Origin: Eutypella sp. D-1
Lineage: Eukaryota > Ascomycota > Sordariomycetes > Xylariales > Diatrypaceae
Assembly (NCBI GenBank): GCA_023313575.1
Contig: JAJTTP010000001.1
Span: forward strand, 1,054,001 to 1,118,000
DNA: 64,000 nt
Reading direction: 5' to 3'
Shown: piece after piece, positions 35,456-47,896 of the stretch
How the letters are laid out: each line of letters opens with the position of its first letter
How positions within the stretch are numbered: the first letter of the stretch is position 1
Made by a program: the position numbers and the translations under genes
Notes under the pieces: model-generated
What the model was told of the DNA's origin: nothing
What the model saw: the letters and a program-made list of their open reading frames with translations, nothing else
Database searches by the model: none

Positions 35456-37974
35456 GATGCCGGCGGTGGTGGTCGTGGTGATATGTCGTGGTGATAATGC
35501 TGATGCTGATGATGATGATGCGCGTCCCTGTGTGCCGATCGAGTAGTCGCCTTTGCACGCCCTCGCATCATACGCCGCAGAACCCGACGTTAGGGGGTTC
35601 CTTCGTCTCTGTTCAATCCCCCCTCTTCGTTAATCAAGAACCGTGCGCTTGGGGGCTCTAATACGTATATCGGTTACGTGAATTGTCGGTGGAACCTTCG
35701 TGAAAACAATCGACGATGAAGATGGAGACGTGGACGGATATAGGGATCCGAAGCGAAGTTGTAAGGGACTCACCCAGCTATCAATGGAGGTGCTGTGCTA
35801 TCCTGACCAGTCGGGATATAAAGAGAGTGCGGCCCTACCTGGGCAGGAAATGATGATATTTCATGATACACAAATCGGAACAATCTAGATCACAATGCAG
35901 AAGCCACGGCGGCTTCGGCAGGTATGCGGGCGAGATAAATGGGGATAGGAACAGAGGCGTGGAGGAACGGGGGAACAATAGAGTTTTTCGCCTGACTCTG
36001 ACAGGGGTAAGGGTGATGGTGGTGGTGGTGGTGCCGTCCTGTCCCTGGGACGGACTGGAGTGTCTCGTTTTGCCCCGAGATCGATCAGCGCCAGTCAGCC
36101 TCTGAGAAACAGAGGCGGCGGCGCGGCGTCAATCACTGCCGGGGAATATAGCATTTGCAAGTCAGTAGTTAAAAACGTGCATTCATTATAGATCTTGCAG
36201 GTAAAATTAGAATTAGGCCCTGCGAACTAAGCACGCCAGACCAACTTGACACACGGGCAAAGGGCTTCTCTTTTGTCCAGAGCTAGATCCCGGATACCTG
36301 CCTGTGACTGTAGATTGTAATCGCGATGGCGATGTGCTAGTACAAGGCATCAATGCCACCTAGACCTTGCAATGAGGTCGCCGAATGAAACTGTATACCT
36401 GCGCGGCCACGCTAACTACTTATCCCCCAGCCTCCAAATGTCTGAAGTGGGCAATTTTCGGATCGTCGGTCATCCCAGCATCGAAAGAATCGTTCCTAAG
36501 AGGGCCCTAGGCAAGAGACAAAAAGAAGAGAGAGAGAAAAAAGCTTAAAGCCACAGAACGCACGAATCTGGATTCGCGAATCTTTGTCCAACCAGGGAAG
36601 GGTTCACCCGCATCCCCGTCAGTTGGTATGGTTGCAATACATAACGTAGGCTTACTGTACTGAGTAATTAATTCTGTACTACGGGTTACGAGCTGAACGC
36701 CTCCCCCTCAGAATACGACACTTCCTGCTGAACACGGTGGTATATATGCAACCACACCACCCCCGACACGCATGGATAGTGGCATCACAGGTCCTAAGGC
36801 GGGCGGGCCAACCCTTCAGAAGTTCTTGTTGCATCTTCCTTTTCACGCCAGAACCTGTGTCGCTAGCCGCCGCTCGTTTGATTGATGGCTTTCGTCTTCC
36901 TCTTTTTGGTTCCCGGAATATTCAACATAACTAGAGAACTATTGTACAATGAAGGCGTTTATAAGTGGTAGACTGGAACCAGCATAGTCCAGTGAACTAG
37001 TCGTTAGGCTTTTTTTTTTCTTTTCCTTCTATTGACTTTCATTAGGTACCACCCGGCCGGCTACTGCCTAGTTTACCAAACTACACGTTGACACCAGTGG
37101 TCTAGGCCGCTAGGTGACGGGAGGAACGTTTAATGTGACAGGCCTCGCCTAGCCATTATAGGGATGCTGGGAAAGTGCCGGCGCGTAAATTCTGGCTTGA
37201 CCTGTCTCGGGGCGTTCATCCAATCAGACAGGGATTCGTCGCATCCCGCTCCGGGGAACAAGCTGGCCTGGACGCCAAGCGGGCCAAGCGGGCGCAGCAG
37301 GCCCAAGCCGGGGGATCGACACCGCTTCTGGTCTATCTTTGCTGACGTTCCCGCGAAGTTCTGTTGTATATTCCAAGATATTCGCAACAAAGACAGGGCT
37401 ACCTCCGATGTCCCTCAAAGCATCTACGGAGGGAGTGGAAAAAGAGACGGGTAGGCAGGCGAGCAGGTGTCCGTTAATACATAGGCAATTATCCCATAAA
37501 CTCTCGTCTAGGAATACGCTGCCAGGATGCATGCAACCGTGCATAATTCGGACTTTAGGTGTGCTGACAGTCAGGTCACTTATGGACTAGAGTAATAGTC
37601 CTTACGCAGACGATATGCGCGCAGACCGAGACGGAAATAATTAACGAGTGCATTTCTTGATTGATCGCTTCGCACGCCTGCTGTTGCAATGGGATGAGCA
37701 CATTTCGAATTAGATGCTCCGACCGATTGACTGGCTTCGGAGCTTGGATGAGACAGAAAATGCTCGTCGATTTCTTCTTTCATTCGAATGCCCGTGGTGT
37801 CTCTGTTTCGGTATAAGCCACGTTCCGGCCCCCAACCCCAACCCCCCTGACTCACTTTCTTACTCAAGCCGCCCCTTTCAAGCCTTTCAAGCCTCCGTCA
37901 AGCCACCACCACCACCACGTCACCCGTGAGTGGATCATACCACATAGTTACGTAGTTTCCATGTGTGACGCGGC
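35456..37974. other. intergenic, no gene recognised
   Basis: Includes the promoter and leader of the DUF7703 gene near 35460-35650, with CAT/ATG triplet repeats (35490-35520). Open frames of 60-106 codons on both strands at 37.1-37.9 kb overlap and show no domain. Confidence 0.5.
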
Positions 37975-38427
37975 TTACTCGGCGCCCTTGGGCTCCCACC
38001 CCTCTTTTGCCATCTCGAACCCCTCCATCGTAAACGCGGGCGCGACCGTGCACCCGACGAGGGTCCAGTCGCCGAGGCTCTGGGCGTGCTGCCACTCGCC
38101 CCTCTGGATGACCGCCTGCGGGCGCTCGCCCCCGAGGATGTCCTTGCCGAGGACGACGTCGCGCACCGGCTTCCCGTCATTCCAGGACAGCGACAGTCGG
38201 AGCGGCGCGCCCGCGTAGTAGTGCCAGACCTCGACGGCATCCAACACGCGGTGCCAGTGCGATAATCCCGTCTCACCCTCGAGCAAGTAGTAGATCTGGG
38301 TGCTGAGGGCGCGTCCGTCCGTCGACGTCTGCGGGTCGCGGAACGTCTCGATGAAGTAGCCCTTCTCTGGGTGTGGGGTGAGTTTCAGGGCCGCGATCAG
38401 CTCCTTAGCCGTAGGTGAAGTTGCCAT
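37975..38427 (-). CDS. Cupin superfamily protein, DUF985 (Cupin_5) type
   Basis: A single exon of 150 residues, the normal length for this small family (yeast YML079W is a member). The N-terminus ELIAALKLTPHPEKGYF is typical. The cupin motif reads LSHWHRV...EVWHYYAG with H57, H59, E66 and H69 as likely metal or ligand contacts, followed by a second strand block (ERPQAVIQRGEWQHAQ) and GCTVAPAFTMEGFEMA. The fold resembles sugar-nucleotide epimerases (RmlC-like), but the biological role of the family is not settled. The start has a good context (AAACATGG). Nothing suggests damage. Confidence 0.93.
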   Translation of the reverse strand: MATSPTAKELIAALKLTPHPEKGYFIETFRDPQTSTDGRALSTQIYYLLEGETGLSHWHRVLDAVEVWHYYAGAPLRLSLSWNDGKPVRDVVLGKDILGGERPQAVIQRGEWQHAQSLGDWTLVGCTVAPAFTMEGFEMAKEGWEPKGAE

Positions 38428-41400
38428 GTTTGGGAGGGATATAATTAAGTGGCAGTAGTAGTAGTGTGGATTTGGTGTTGGGAAAGTAGGCAGCCTAGTG
38501 AGATACTTAGTTATGCCCTGACGGATAATCTAGGTAAGTAAGGAGTCAGGCCAGCGACGACACGTGGCTCATGAAGATCTCCAAGAGTATAGGTAAACGT
38601 CGCGAAGGGATGAAAATAGCGTTGAGCGAGTCAAGTAGTAAAACTTACTTACTTCTTCGTGCTAGCCCTGCCCAGGTACGACTGTTTTGGCTTGAGAACG
38701 TGGTTTGAGGGGTAAAGGTAACTTTCAGAAGTTGTTCCAGGTGGTTGTTGTACCTTACAAAATTCTGCATTCCATACCTCAGAAAAAACTAAGTAGTAGA
38801 TAAAGCATACGAGAAGTCACAGTGCTTAGGTATCTAGAAATACTCCGGGGCCAGGGTCCTACCTACCAACCAGAGGAAAGAATAGAACTTCATGCTCAAG
38901 GGATACTTCTACTTAAGGCCGGTATGTGTATATACTATGTGGTACCCAGCTACCAATGTGCACTCATAAGTAGGCTGCATGCCTTCCATGTTGGTTGCTC
39001 GGACGGCCAGGATAGCTACCCCTCCAGGTACATGAGTACGCATGGTACCTAATTACTGTGTAACTGGACCTGTCAGCTCTTTGCTTCTTTTCTCTTTCTA
39101 TTATTACGCACCATACTTTCAAGTCCTAGGTTGGTGGTATGACGGCAGACTGGCAGGTTCTGTATCGTATCTCTTTGGCATGGCAGCCTGGCAACCTGAC
39201 AACCTGGCAACCTGGGACCCCCATGTAGTTTGGTAATATGACTTACTATCCAATACTACCTCGACCAAAGCAGCCACTGGCTGGTTCCAAGTCGTTACCT
39301 TTATCGTTTCCCCTGGTAGTTGTGATCAAGTTATACCATCCCTTACATAGTACCGTTTCAGGTTCTGCTAAATGATACACTCGGGTCTGGAGTGCTAAAT
39401 TCGCTACCGTTCTGTATACCCAATAAGAAGATTTTTCGATGTCGAAAGTGCCATGCATATTCTTCAGTAAGCTGTGCAGGCATATCATAGGATCGGAGCT
39501 TACAGAAGATGATCGGAACGCCCCCGCATGTAATCACGACAGGGGAACGTCCATCCATATCTCATTGATATCGTGCCACATAAGCACATTTCGGCAGTTT
39601 GGCCCACCAGCCGAAAACCTTGGAGTTATTCCGTGGTGTGCCGTTTTATGCTCGGTGCATAAGTATGGTATGTGTGTGGCTGAGTGCTCAGTAGGAATAT
39701 ACGGAATTAATCGCATCCAGTCTATCATACATCAGTCGGGTTCTGGCCATGGTTTTCTCAGAGGCTGACATCACAGTGTTGCAGTGTCAACCGCCCTTTT
39801 GTAGAACCCCTCCCCCACGTTGCCTTGGTCGGGCCGCTTCAAGATTGGGGGCCGTTTCTGACACTGTCGTAAACACACTCGATACTTTTCTATCGTGTAA
39901 TTGTTAAGTTTAATCCAGATCTCAGGTTCTAGACAAGCGTGTTTATTTAGGTTCTAGCTAGGAGGGGCTGTAGGGATGTGGCAAAACGTATCTCTGAGAT
40001 GATGCGCTCATCTAGTACTACCATCAAGATATGCGCGCTCCCACCGTCCCCGCCCCTGCTATGCCTACTCTGAATTTTAGCCTTGAAATCTTTATATAGC
40101 TTTACATATAGTAAATAGGACTGGAAAAGGGCATTCTCTTGCTTCCTACGCGTGTATATGTATCAGAAATATGCTATGTGTGTAGGATAGGTGGATTATC
40201 CCTGCGCCCCTGGTCCTATCTCGGGAGCATATCCATTGATACCGATCGAGAGGGTAAAGAGTCGCATGGTTTATTACTACCGCATGAACTAGTTTATTGT
40301 GACACCTCCATTTCCTCTATTGAGAATAGATAGTTCGTTTAGAATTTTTCAAATGAGCCCGTGTAAGGCACGTACGTCATTACTCCATCTCGCCAACCCC
40401 AATCGTGAAGATAGAGACGGTTCAGCTGCAGCTTAGAAGAGGGCATGACATCGCCTCGTATCGTTAATCAGTTACTCTTTCTGCGATGTAATCTGGACCG
40501 TCTTAGAAGCTCAACTGCTTCTTGCACTAGCAATATGCACGGTGCTAGAGCCTCAGGACCTAAGTTCAGTATAGCGCGGCACCCGGGCAGCTTGTGCTAG
40601 CCAAATCAACTATTGGTATATACATTCATAGCTATAATATATTTTACAAGTAATTTAGCTGAGCAATGAATAGTTTATATTATTCAGGCATGCTACCTTC
40701 CAAACTGAGAGTTGCTGGTGAGTGAACTTGCTGCTGGCCGGGTGAGTGTGATGTTTTCCGGGGGCGGTGATCAAACTATCCGTTTACCATGGCATAGGTT
40801 AAGTCACATTATCATCCTTATATCATATACACCAGGTCAGAATACATCTAATATCAATTCGTTCGTATCATATGGGGGTTGAACTACCTATTCCGATGTA
40901 ATATTCGCGAGAAACACTATACCCTGGGACCAGTACTATGCTTGAGCAACAATGAGGATATTGATAAGTCACTCATATATTATATGCTAGATGCAAGCGC
41001 GATATAGCTGAGAATAGAGCAAACTTGTATAGGTTCTTGTCGTGTGGGGCGTGCTACCCCTTTTACCCCTATTCATAACAAGTCTGAGCACTGCAATCAT
41101 CTTTTGCTTGATATTCTATCGCCCAGACTGGTATGGATGAACAGGAAGGCCTCCTATAACCTACCTAGTTCTGACAATATCTTCAAAATTTGTGGTACGT
41201 AGGTTATGATTGGAGGGTTGACCAGTGTCTACACTTAAAGAATATCAACCTTATCCGGTTTGCTTCTGAGGTCACCAGTGTGAAGATAAGAGTCCTATAT
41301 AATAGATTCTGAAGTGCTCAAGGCATATACATCTAAGGTGTCTTTGTATAGTTAGTTATGCGCTAAGGTGGGCTTTAAAAGAAGATTCTAGGGGAATAAG

Positions 41401-42336
41401 GAGATCCGTCTCGATATACTGAGATATGAATGGAAGCAGAGTTCGACATTACGATGAATGGACTTTTCATAAGATGCAAGAGGAGCAAGTACTCGCTCGC
41501 AATGTCTCCATTAGAATCACAAGTTACCAGCAGTGCCATCCCTTTTAGCAAGAACAGTGTGCATGAAATAGATCATGGTGGCTATTATTATAACCTTTGC
41601 CATTCAGGCACACTTGGACGGAACCCCTTCCAGTACCCAAGTTTGTATCACGTTGATTTCATTACCGCTAAAGTGGATAATAAATTCACGGACTACGTAA
41701 TGGCCGAAGTCAAAGTCATTTGATTATACTCTCTGTAACTGAAGAGTATCGATATTGGATGAGTTAATGTCACTCTCTCCATACAGGCTCGAGACTCAGC
41801 TGAGTTATCACATATAATATCAAGAACCATCACTGAGGGTCAATCACTCTACGTGGCAGTTCTATAAGATACGGTTCTGGGTAGAGGTACACATTAGAAT
41901 CTTCCTCATCTGGATCCAAAGCGCCCACGACCCCTCCCTACTTGTAGATATCACTAGCCTCCTTGGTATATAGTCAAAACCCTGCTAGAACCTGCACTCG
42001 TAAGATAATATCGCAGGTTTCTGTTTTAAGGAGGTCCATAAACTACAAATGTCGGTGCTCAAAGAACTAATGTCTACACATCGTTTGCTTGCCGACACAA
42101 TTCTCGAATCTGACTTGCTTCAACTCATCCGAGAAGACGACCCGACTCTTCGAATTATTCACTTCTGGGAAGCAGGCTCAGTTGCGATCAGTCACATCTT
42201 AAGAGGGTAGAGAGTTCGGGGGGGGGGGGGGGGGGAACAAGTCGACATCTTACTTGCTGCAGCATTAGCAGTTCTTACTGCCTGTTGGCCTGGTGCACAT
42301 TGGAAATCTCTACATGTACGCCTCAGGGCAGTTATA
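38428..42336. other. gene-poor stretch
   Basis: No recognisable gene. TAGGTAAGTAAGG-type motifs are frequent near 38.5-38.9 kb. Tandem GGCAACCT-like units occur at about 39180-39217. One open frame of 97 codons at 41430-41723 (+) has protein-like composition but no known motif or signal peptide, so I do not call it a gene. Confidence 0.5.
42218..42234 (+). repeat. poly-G tract
   Basis: An uninterrupted run of about 17-18 G residues, the longest homopolymer in the window; its exact length may be unreliable. Confidence 0.8.
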
Positions 42337-42553
42337 TGTTAGGGATCTTAGGCGTAGAGTGAAAGATAGTAGCCGGGGAGTCACAGTGAAGGCGCTATAG
42401 TATAGGTAGAGGTCGAATAGTTATTGAACTCTGGCCCTCTACTAGAACCGCAGGGGGCTTCGCCCCCTACTTATAGATAATTCTAGTCTATCGTAGCCTG
42501 TAGAACAGGGGGGGGGACGCTGGTAAGCGCCCCTATCCCTTTATCACGTGACA
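42337..42553 (+). repeat. 217-bp solo LTR with target duplication TTATA
   Basis: The repeat begins TGTTAG and ends CACGTGACA, and is flanked by exact TTATA at 42332-42336 and 42554-42558. It contains a short perfect hairpin, GGGGGC-TTC-GCCCCC, near 42455-42470. The same sequence, split in two, is found at 318-791. TG...CA ends plus a 5-base duplication are the marks of an LTR retroelement. At 217 bases it is short, as in small non-autonomous LTR elements. The strand is arbitrary. Confidence 0.8.
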
Positions 42554-45500
42554 TTATAACAATGTGCAGGCTTCTTGGAAGGCTGCCGAGGATAAAATGT
42601 CGTGTAAAATACCACTTCTAAACTCATGCAGACTTCTTCACGGCCTTTCTTTTTCAGCAACTAGCCATTCTGTACAGTTATATGCCACGATTGACTTGGA
42701 GAATCGTGTCCGATTCGTACTGATATATTTGAGATCAAGCGAGCGATTCCTCCTGGCTACCACCAATAGGAGTAGATAGGTGCTCAGTTACCGTGGAGCT
42801 CAATGGGTAACTACACGCTCATGTCTTTGATGTTCGACAAGTGATAAACACCGCAGGGCTAGCAGAGAGGCTCGTGTCGGGTAGGGAGCGATGAAACTTT
42901 CGTCTGTTACGGCAAGCAATCAATGCTAGTTAAGTTGTAGCCGCTTCTGCCACGTATAATGGCCCTTATAAGATGTACTATGTACATGGTCGTCTTCGGT
43001 TTCAGGATGATTGTGTTTCTCTCCTTTTTTTCCTTTCTTTTCTTTTCAAGGAAGAAAGGGGGGAGGGGGGGGGTGGCCCATGGTTATAAAGACACCCATA
43101 CACTTTCGTATATAATGATCGAGATGAAGTGTCCCCGGGTTGCCCAATCAAGCTGCCTTGTATGGAATGAATTGGTTTTTCTTTCCCAATCAGAACATAA
43201 ATCGTATCAGTACGACGCTATGCGCGTGCGACGCGCGATGCCGTGTAATGCTGGTTATAACGGCCCCGGACGTTGCGTTGATACCTGTACTGCGTCTGCA
43301 TTTGGGTAGCTACAGCACCATGCATATTAATATGTTTTACTTATATCACTTTATACATCTACACCTGTGATACCAGACGATGTATACCCTGCTTATGAGC
43401 TACGTCTCCGGGGTGAGCGCTCGTCTACTCATATATAATTAAGGAATCACGGCCAAGTCGAAGCCATACGGAAAATGTTACTCATCTTAAAACTATATCT
43501 TTAATAAGAAAAAAAGAGGCACCCATTGTATATTACAGTCAGTCGCGAATACAGTTTCGTGTTATGCATTTGCAGACATAGGCAATCCCGAGACGACGGA
43601 AGTGCGGGAAGTGCCCGTCTATGTCCTTTGTTTTAATTATGATGTGACTTGTCGAAAAGTCTATTATATTAGATCATGTGCTTGGAAAAGGCCTGGGTTG
43701 TACCTAAACCGGGGACTTGCATTTCCGCGAAGTTTGCCGGGCCTGGGGAAGCCTACGTATGTGTTCATTCACCACTAATTGGGCCACTTAAGCGATGCGA
43801 TTCTTTTTGACGTTGATATATAAACCAGGGTGAATAGCGTGATTGGCAGCCCCGATCTTAGCGGCCAGTAATCGAGTACAAGGCAAATCTTGCATTAAGG
43901 TCTTTTCGGTTTGACAGGGTGTGTCTCCGGGTACCAAGATTCGGCACAAGAATTATCAGCTAAACTAAGAAAATCCGACCCAACATGCTCAAATCAAATT
44001 CTTCAGGGTTCCTGCGGTTGGGGGTGTGGTGATGCGCTTCTGAGCGCCCGCCATTTTATCCAACGCCTAACCCGAAGGAGTTGTCATTAGTATAACAAAC
44101 CAGCCAATAAGCTCATATATCACAATATTATCCATGCCCAATAAACCAAACTATCTCTTCTTTGTCATATTTGAAGTCGCCTACGAAGTATAGTCGGTAT
44201 TCTCCGGAATTGATCGGTTGTCTTAGTCCTTCAATATCACGGAACGCCGTAAAACATCGTCTCTATGCCACGATGCCGCAGGCTATTACCCGATTCCGGT
44301 AAACAGGGTACCGGATCTCAGCCATTCTTAGGGTATGGTTTCAATGGTGCTATACGTAGTATTGGCATTCGACTCAGCGCATTTTAAGTGGGTATATGTC
44401 TCATTTGTTGCCTTGCCACGGGTGCCTGCGCGATACCGAATGAAAAGACCGATAATTATTCCATCCGTTTGTTAGCTAGTAGTCCCTGGCTCTATGTGCC
44501 CAATCCTTTGGACCATACTGGTACAGCATGTGCCGAGTCACTGACGTCGAGTCACACCGACCCCTTCACGGACGACGGTTCAACGTCCACTCACTTAATA
44601 ACACAAGTCCCATGTCTGCATTTCGTTGCATATAGATAGACCTACGTCCTCCAGTGGCAGAGGCAATGGACCTGGATGATCCTGTCAGGTGAGCGGTGCA
44701 TGGAGGCTCAGATCCCAAGGCTTACATAGTACATACAAGTTGGGTAGTAGTTGACCGGGGACGCCACCAGCCTGCCAGTCTCGTGAGCCGGGGATGGCGA
44801 TGGTGGGGTTTTGTACCGGGGTCATACTTTTAGGCGCTTAGACCCGGGAAGCCGTCAGATCGTTTGACGGTCTCCCGCACAAAAAACGCCGATCAGATAT
44901 TAAGCCCCTTTAACTTGTCTTAAGACTCGCTACCTAAGTATTTGAGGAGAGACAGAGGGCACAGAGGAGAGGGGCTGCCGTCGTCGCAACGAGTTCGACC
45001 AAGTACACGCGGGGCGTTATTGTGCTCTTGCGCGGGCGTAAACGAGCAGGGATTATCCTTAATATTTTGGGGCATGTGTGACCTGACCTACAGGCAACAC
45101 CATGACCTCCTCCTCTGTGCAACCTCTTCTCCGTCGATCATGGATAATCGAAATGCTATTGGCTACCGAGATTTTGGAATGGATATTTTATTATGAGGTA
45201 TCAACTGTGGCTTTGGTCAGATTTGGCACAAACATAGAAGGGGTTCGAATACTGGCAGTGCAGAGATAACGGGCCGTAAAATATCGGACCTATCGCATTA
45301 CTCTCTCTAAGCCTCCGCCCGAGTATGAGTCGATATGTTCGTCATCGGGTCAACAATACAGAGCTTCGGAGAGGGCTGGTAGTTAGAACAAGGGTATTGC
45401 AGTGGCACCTCTGCCTCGGGTGGTGGAGACGCAAACTTCATCGACGTTGAAGCCACCATACCTTTTCGGATGGGACCCGAATTTCTAGCATATCCGTAGC

Positions 45501-45663
45501 CGTCTTACGAAGTGTGAGACATACAGTTAGCACGAGTATACGGGGGACGAGGGAGCCGTGGGGTTAGCCACTCCCCAGACCTCTATCAAGGGTTCATATG
45601 ATGGATGCTCATCGTGACACCAATGTTTACTACAAGTAGCCTCTCCCTCGCTCACTTGCACCC
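42554..45663. other. gene-poor stretch before the F-box-like pair
   Basis: Open frames of up to 116 codons (42959-43309) include low-complexity Phe/Ser stretches and look like chance frames. A second G-rich run lies near 43060-43072. I see no gene. Confidence 0.5.
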
Positions 45664-47035
45664 ATGGTATTCGTACCCTCCTTTCTTGTCGGTCCCACTA
45701 AATCACTGGGCTTTCTTGCTTGTTCAAAGAGAGAATCCTACATGCATCATAGAGCACCTATTGAAATGGCCGTGAGCTTGCCGCTCAAAGTTAAGTCATT
45801 CTTCCGCTCGAAGCTAGGAAAGAGGACGAGGTCATGCTCCTCGAGTACGGAAGCGGATACGAACAAAAGGACGCATTCGCGGATACAACATGACGATCAC
45901 GTAACGTCTGAGAAGAAAGCTGCGATTTGCAGCGAAGTGATAGACCCTGTCGATGAGCAGCTCCAGAGTGCGTTCTTCCAGAAGCTCCCTCTGGAGATTA
46001 GGAGGATGGTCTATGAATACGTCTGGTCAAGTCCTCAAGATCATATGTTCCACATTCCTAGTGGCCGTCACATCTATTTCCAAGATGGACACTGGCACAG
46101 TGTCCGATGTGTCATGAATGAGGTGGACGAGGATTTAGACTTCATACAGAAACAGATGGACAGGATCTACGAGCTCGGAGCAGAAGCCGACGACAGCAAG
46201 CTTGAACTATGGCAGAGGAGGTCATCCCAGACCTGGGGCCACCGACACTGGAGATGTGAGGAACGAATACACCATCCGAGGGAGGCTCGCGTAGACAAGA
46301 GGAACTTCGCGCCTATGATGCTGGTTTGCAGGCGCATGTGAGTATCCCTTTCGCATATCTATCCTTTCTGTGCCGATGCCAATTTGATCATGAGACCTGA
46401 GGCTTGCGCATGATGCTGATACCCATCCTATCAGGTTTCCCGAAGTTATGCAGTCGATATTCGAGTTACACCACTTTCACTTCAACGATATCTATTCCGC
46501 ATATAGGTTCTTTGTATCGCAGCCACCGGCTCTCGTCTCCCACATCCGACACCTGGACCTGACGTTCAATATGGCGTTCGCAAATTATTCGCCGTTCATC
46601 TTTGAGAACAACACAAAAAGGCCGGACTACGTCCGACCCATCTGGGATGTTCTCGCCAAAATGACAGGTCTTCGTGACCTGAGAGTCTCCCTGGACATCT
46701 ATGACCGGGGCCCCTGGCGCACCTTACCAGAAGATCGAGTGGTGAAGGGGCTGCTCGACGTAAAGCCCATGAATAGCTTCACAGTCGAACTCCCCCCGTC
46801 CATGCCCATCTACAACATCATCTTCCAGAAGCGGGAATTGAGTGAGGAGGATGACCTGCCTTTTACGATCGTGCGGCGCCCCGCGCTCCGCTACTGGGAG
46901 TTCCATCCCCACGAGGTGGAACGGTTCAGATGGGACTTCCACAGCAAAGGAAACATGAGAATATGCTGGGTCGTTCTTCTCAAGTCGCCGAGACGGATTC
47001 CGAACCCGTATGTACTAGACTTTCACCCAAACTAA
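45664..47035 (+). CDS. F-box-like fungal protein (first of a tandem pair)
   Basis: Two exons (45664-46337 and 46435-47035), joined across a 97-base intron, give 424 residues. Near residue 105 the segment FFQKLPLEIRRMVYEYVW has the LPxEIRxxxY pattern that opens F-box-like fungal proteins (DUF7730-type). At residue 220 MLVCRRM is the usual second landmark (LLxxCRRMYxEA), here reading on to FPEVMQSIFELHHFHF. The rest is charged, with no catalytic motif. Residues 1-100 are basic and Ser-rich and may be shorter if a later ATG is used (for example residue 36, MAVSLP). Such proteins are expanded in Pezizomycotina with largely unknown roles; F-box proteins recruit targets to ubiquitin ligases, but that is not shown here. 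Confidence 0.82.
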
Positions 47036-47896
47036 TTGGGTATGGTGTGACGCGTCCTAGTTTTTTGTGTTGGTACAGCGTCGCATTGAGAGATCAGGTT
47101 GCATGACCGGTCGCATCCACTATCCGGTCACCTTTTGGGCGCCGATAGAGGTAAGGGTCTAAGGCAGTTGGTGCGCCCTAATGTAACCTCACCTGGTAAC
47201 CTAGAGTCATCCTGCAGCCAACAGCTACGAATTTCCCATAATCTATACTGTGTCATTCTTCTTGGTTGCCTGACGCTCCGCCGTGATCACGGCAAAGTGT
47301 GACTTATGACTGTCTATCCAGATGACTCTGTTGCACGGTGTCGAATAAACGCTAAAAGTCAGCCCTAATCCCCTGCCCAGGCCCACTGCCGCCCTCACCC
47401 TCACTGCAACCTCACAAGCGACTTTAAGCGACTATCATGCGCATGAAAGCTATACCCTTCCTCGATCTAGGAAAGTCCTACACCACTCATCTTCTCTGAT
47501 TGGCCTCGTCGCATCGTACCTCCCGCCTACCCGTTAACAAGCGCGCTTAAATGGCCCACCATTACGATCTGCCGCACCAATCGAATGCTGCGTGTCGATG
47601 TCCTCATCGGTTATCTGCAAGAGCAGATGCTTAGTACCGTGACGCAGAGCCTTGTCGGTAGTGGTGATCGGCACAGTCACTATACATGGTGTAGGTGGGA
47701 GGAACCGGACAGGACATGCATACGCCACGCTTGCGCGATTGAAGCGCGGGTCGCGGCTATCGCGGGAACCTGCGGTCTTTTCCGCGCCCCAAGCTACAGG
47801 CTGGGAGCCTTGTTGTTATAAGATGCACATTCCTTCGGTGAGGTGTAGAAGAAGGTCGCGTTGGGGGCCGCAGACTTCTTGAAACATTTCTATGTC
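47036..47896. other. intergenic between the F-box-like paralogues
   Basis: No gene is recognised. Open frames of 60-78 codons on both strands lack motifs. It probably contains the promoter of the downstream paralogue. Confidence 0.5.

Noticed and set aside
45180..45265. tRNA gene suggested by GGTTCGAAT near 45243
   Set aside because: No matching A box or cloverleaf arms can be built upstream.
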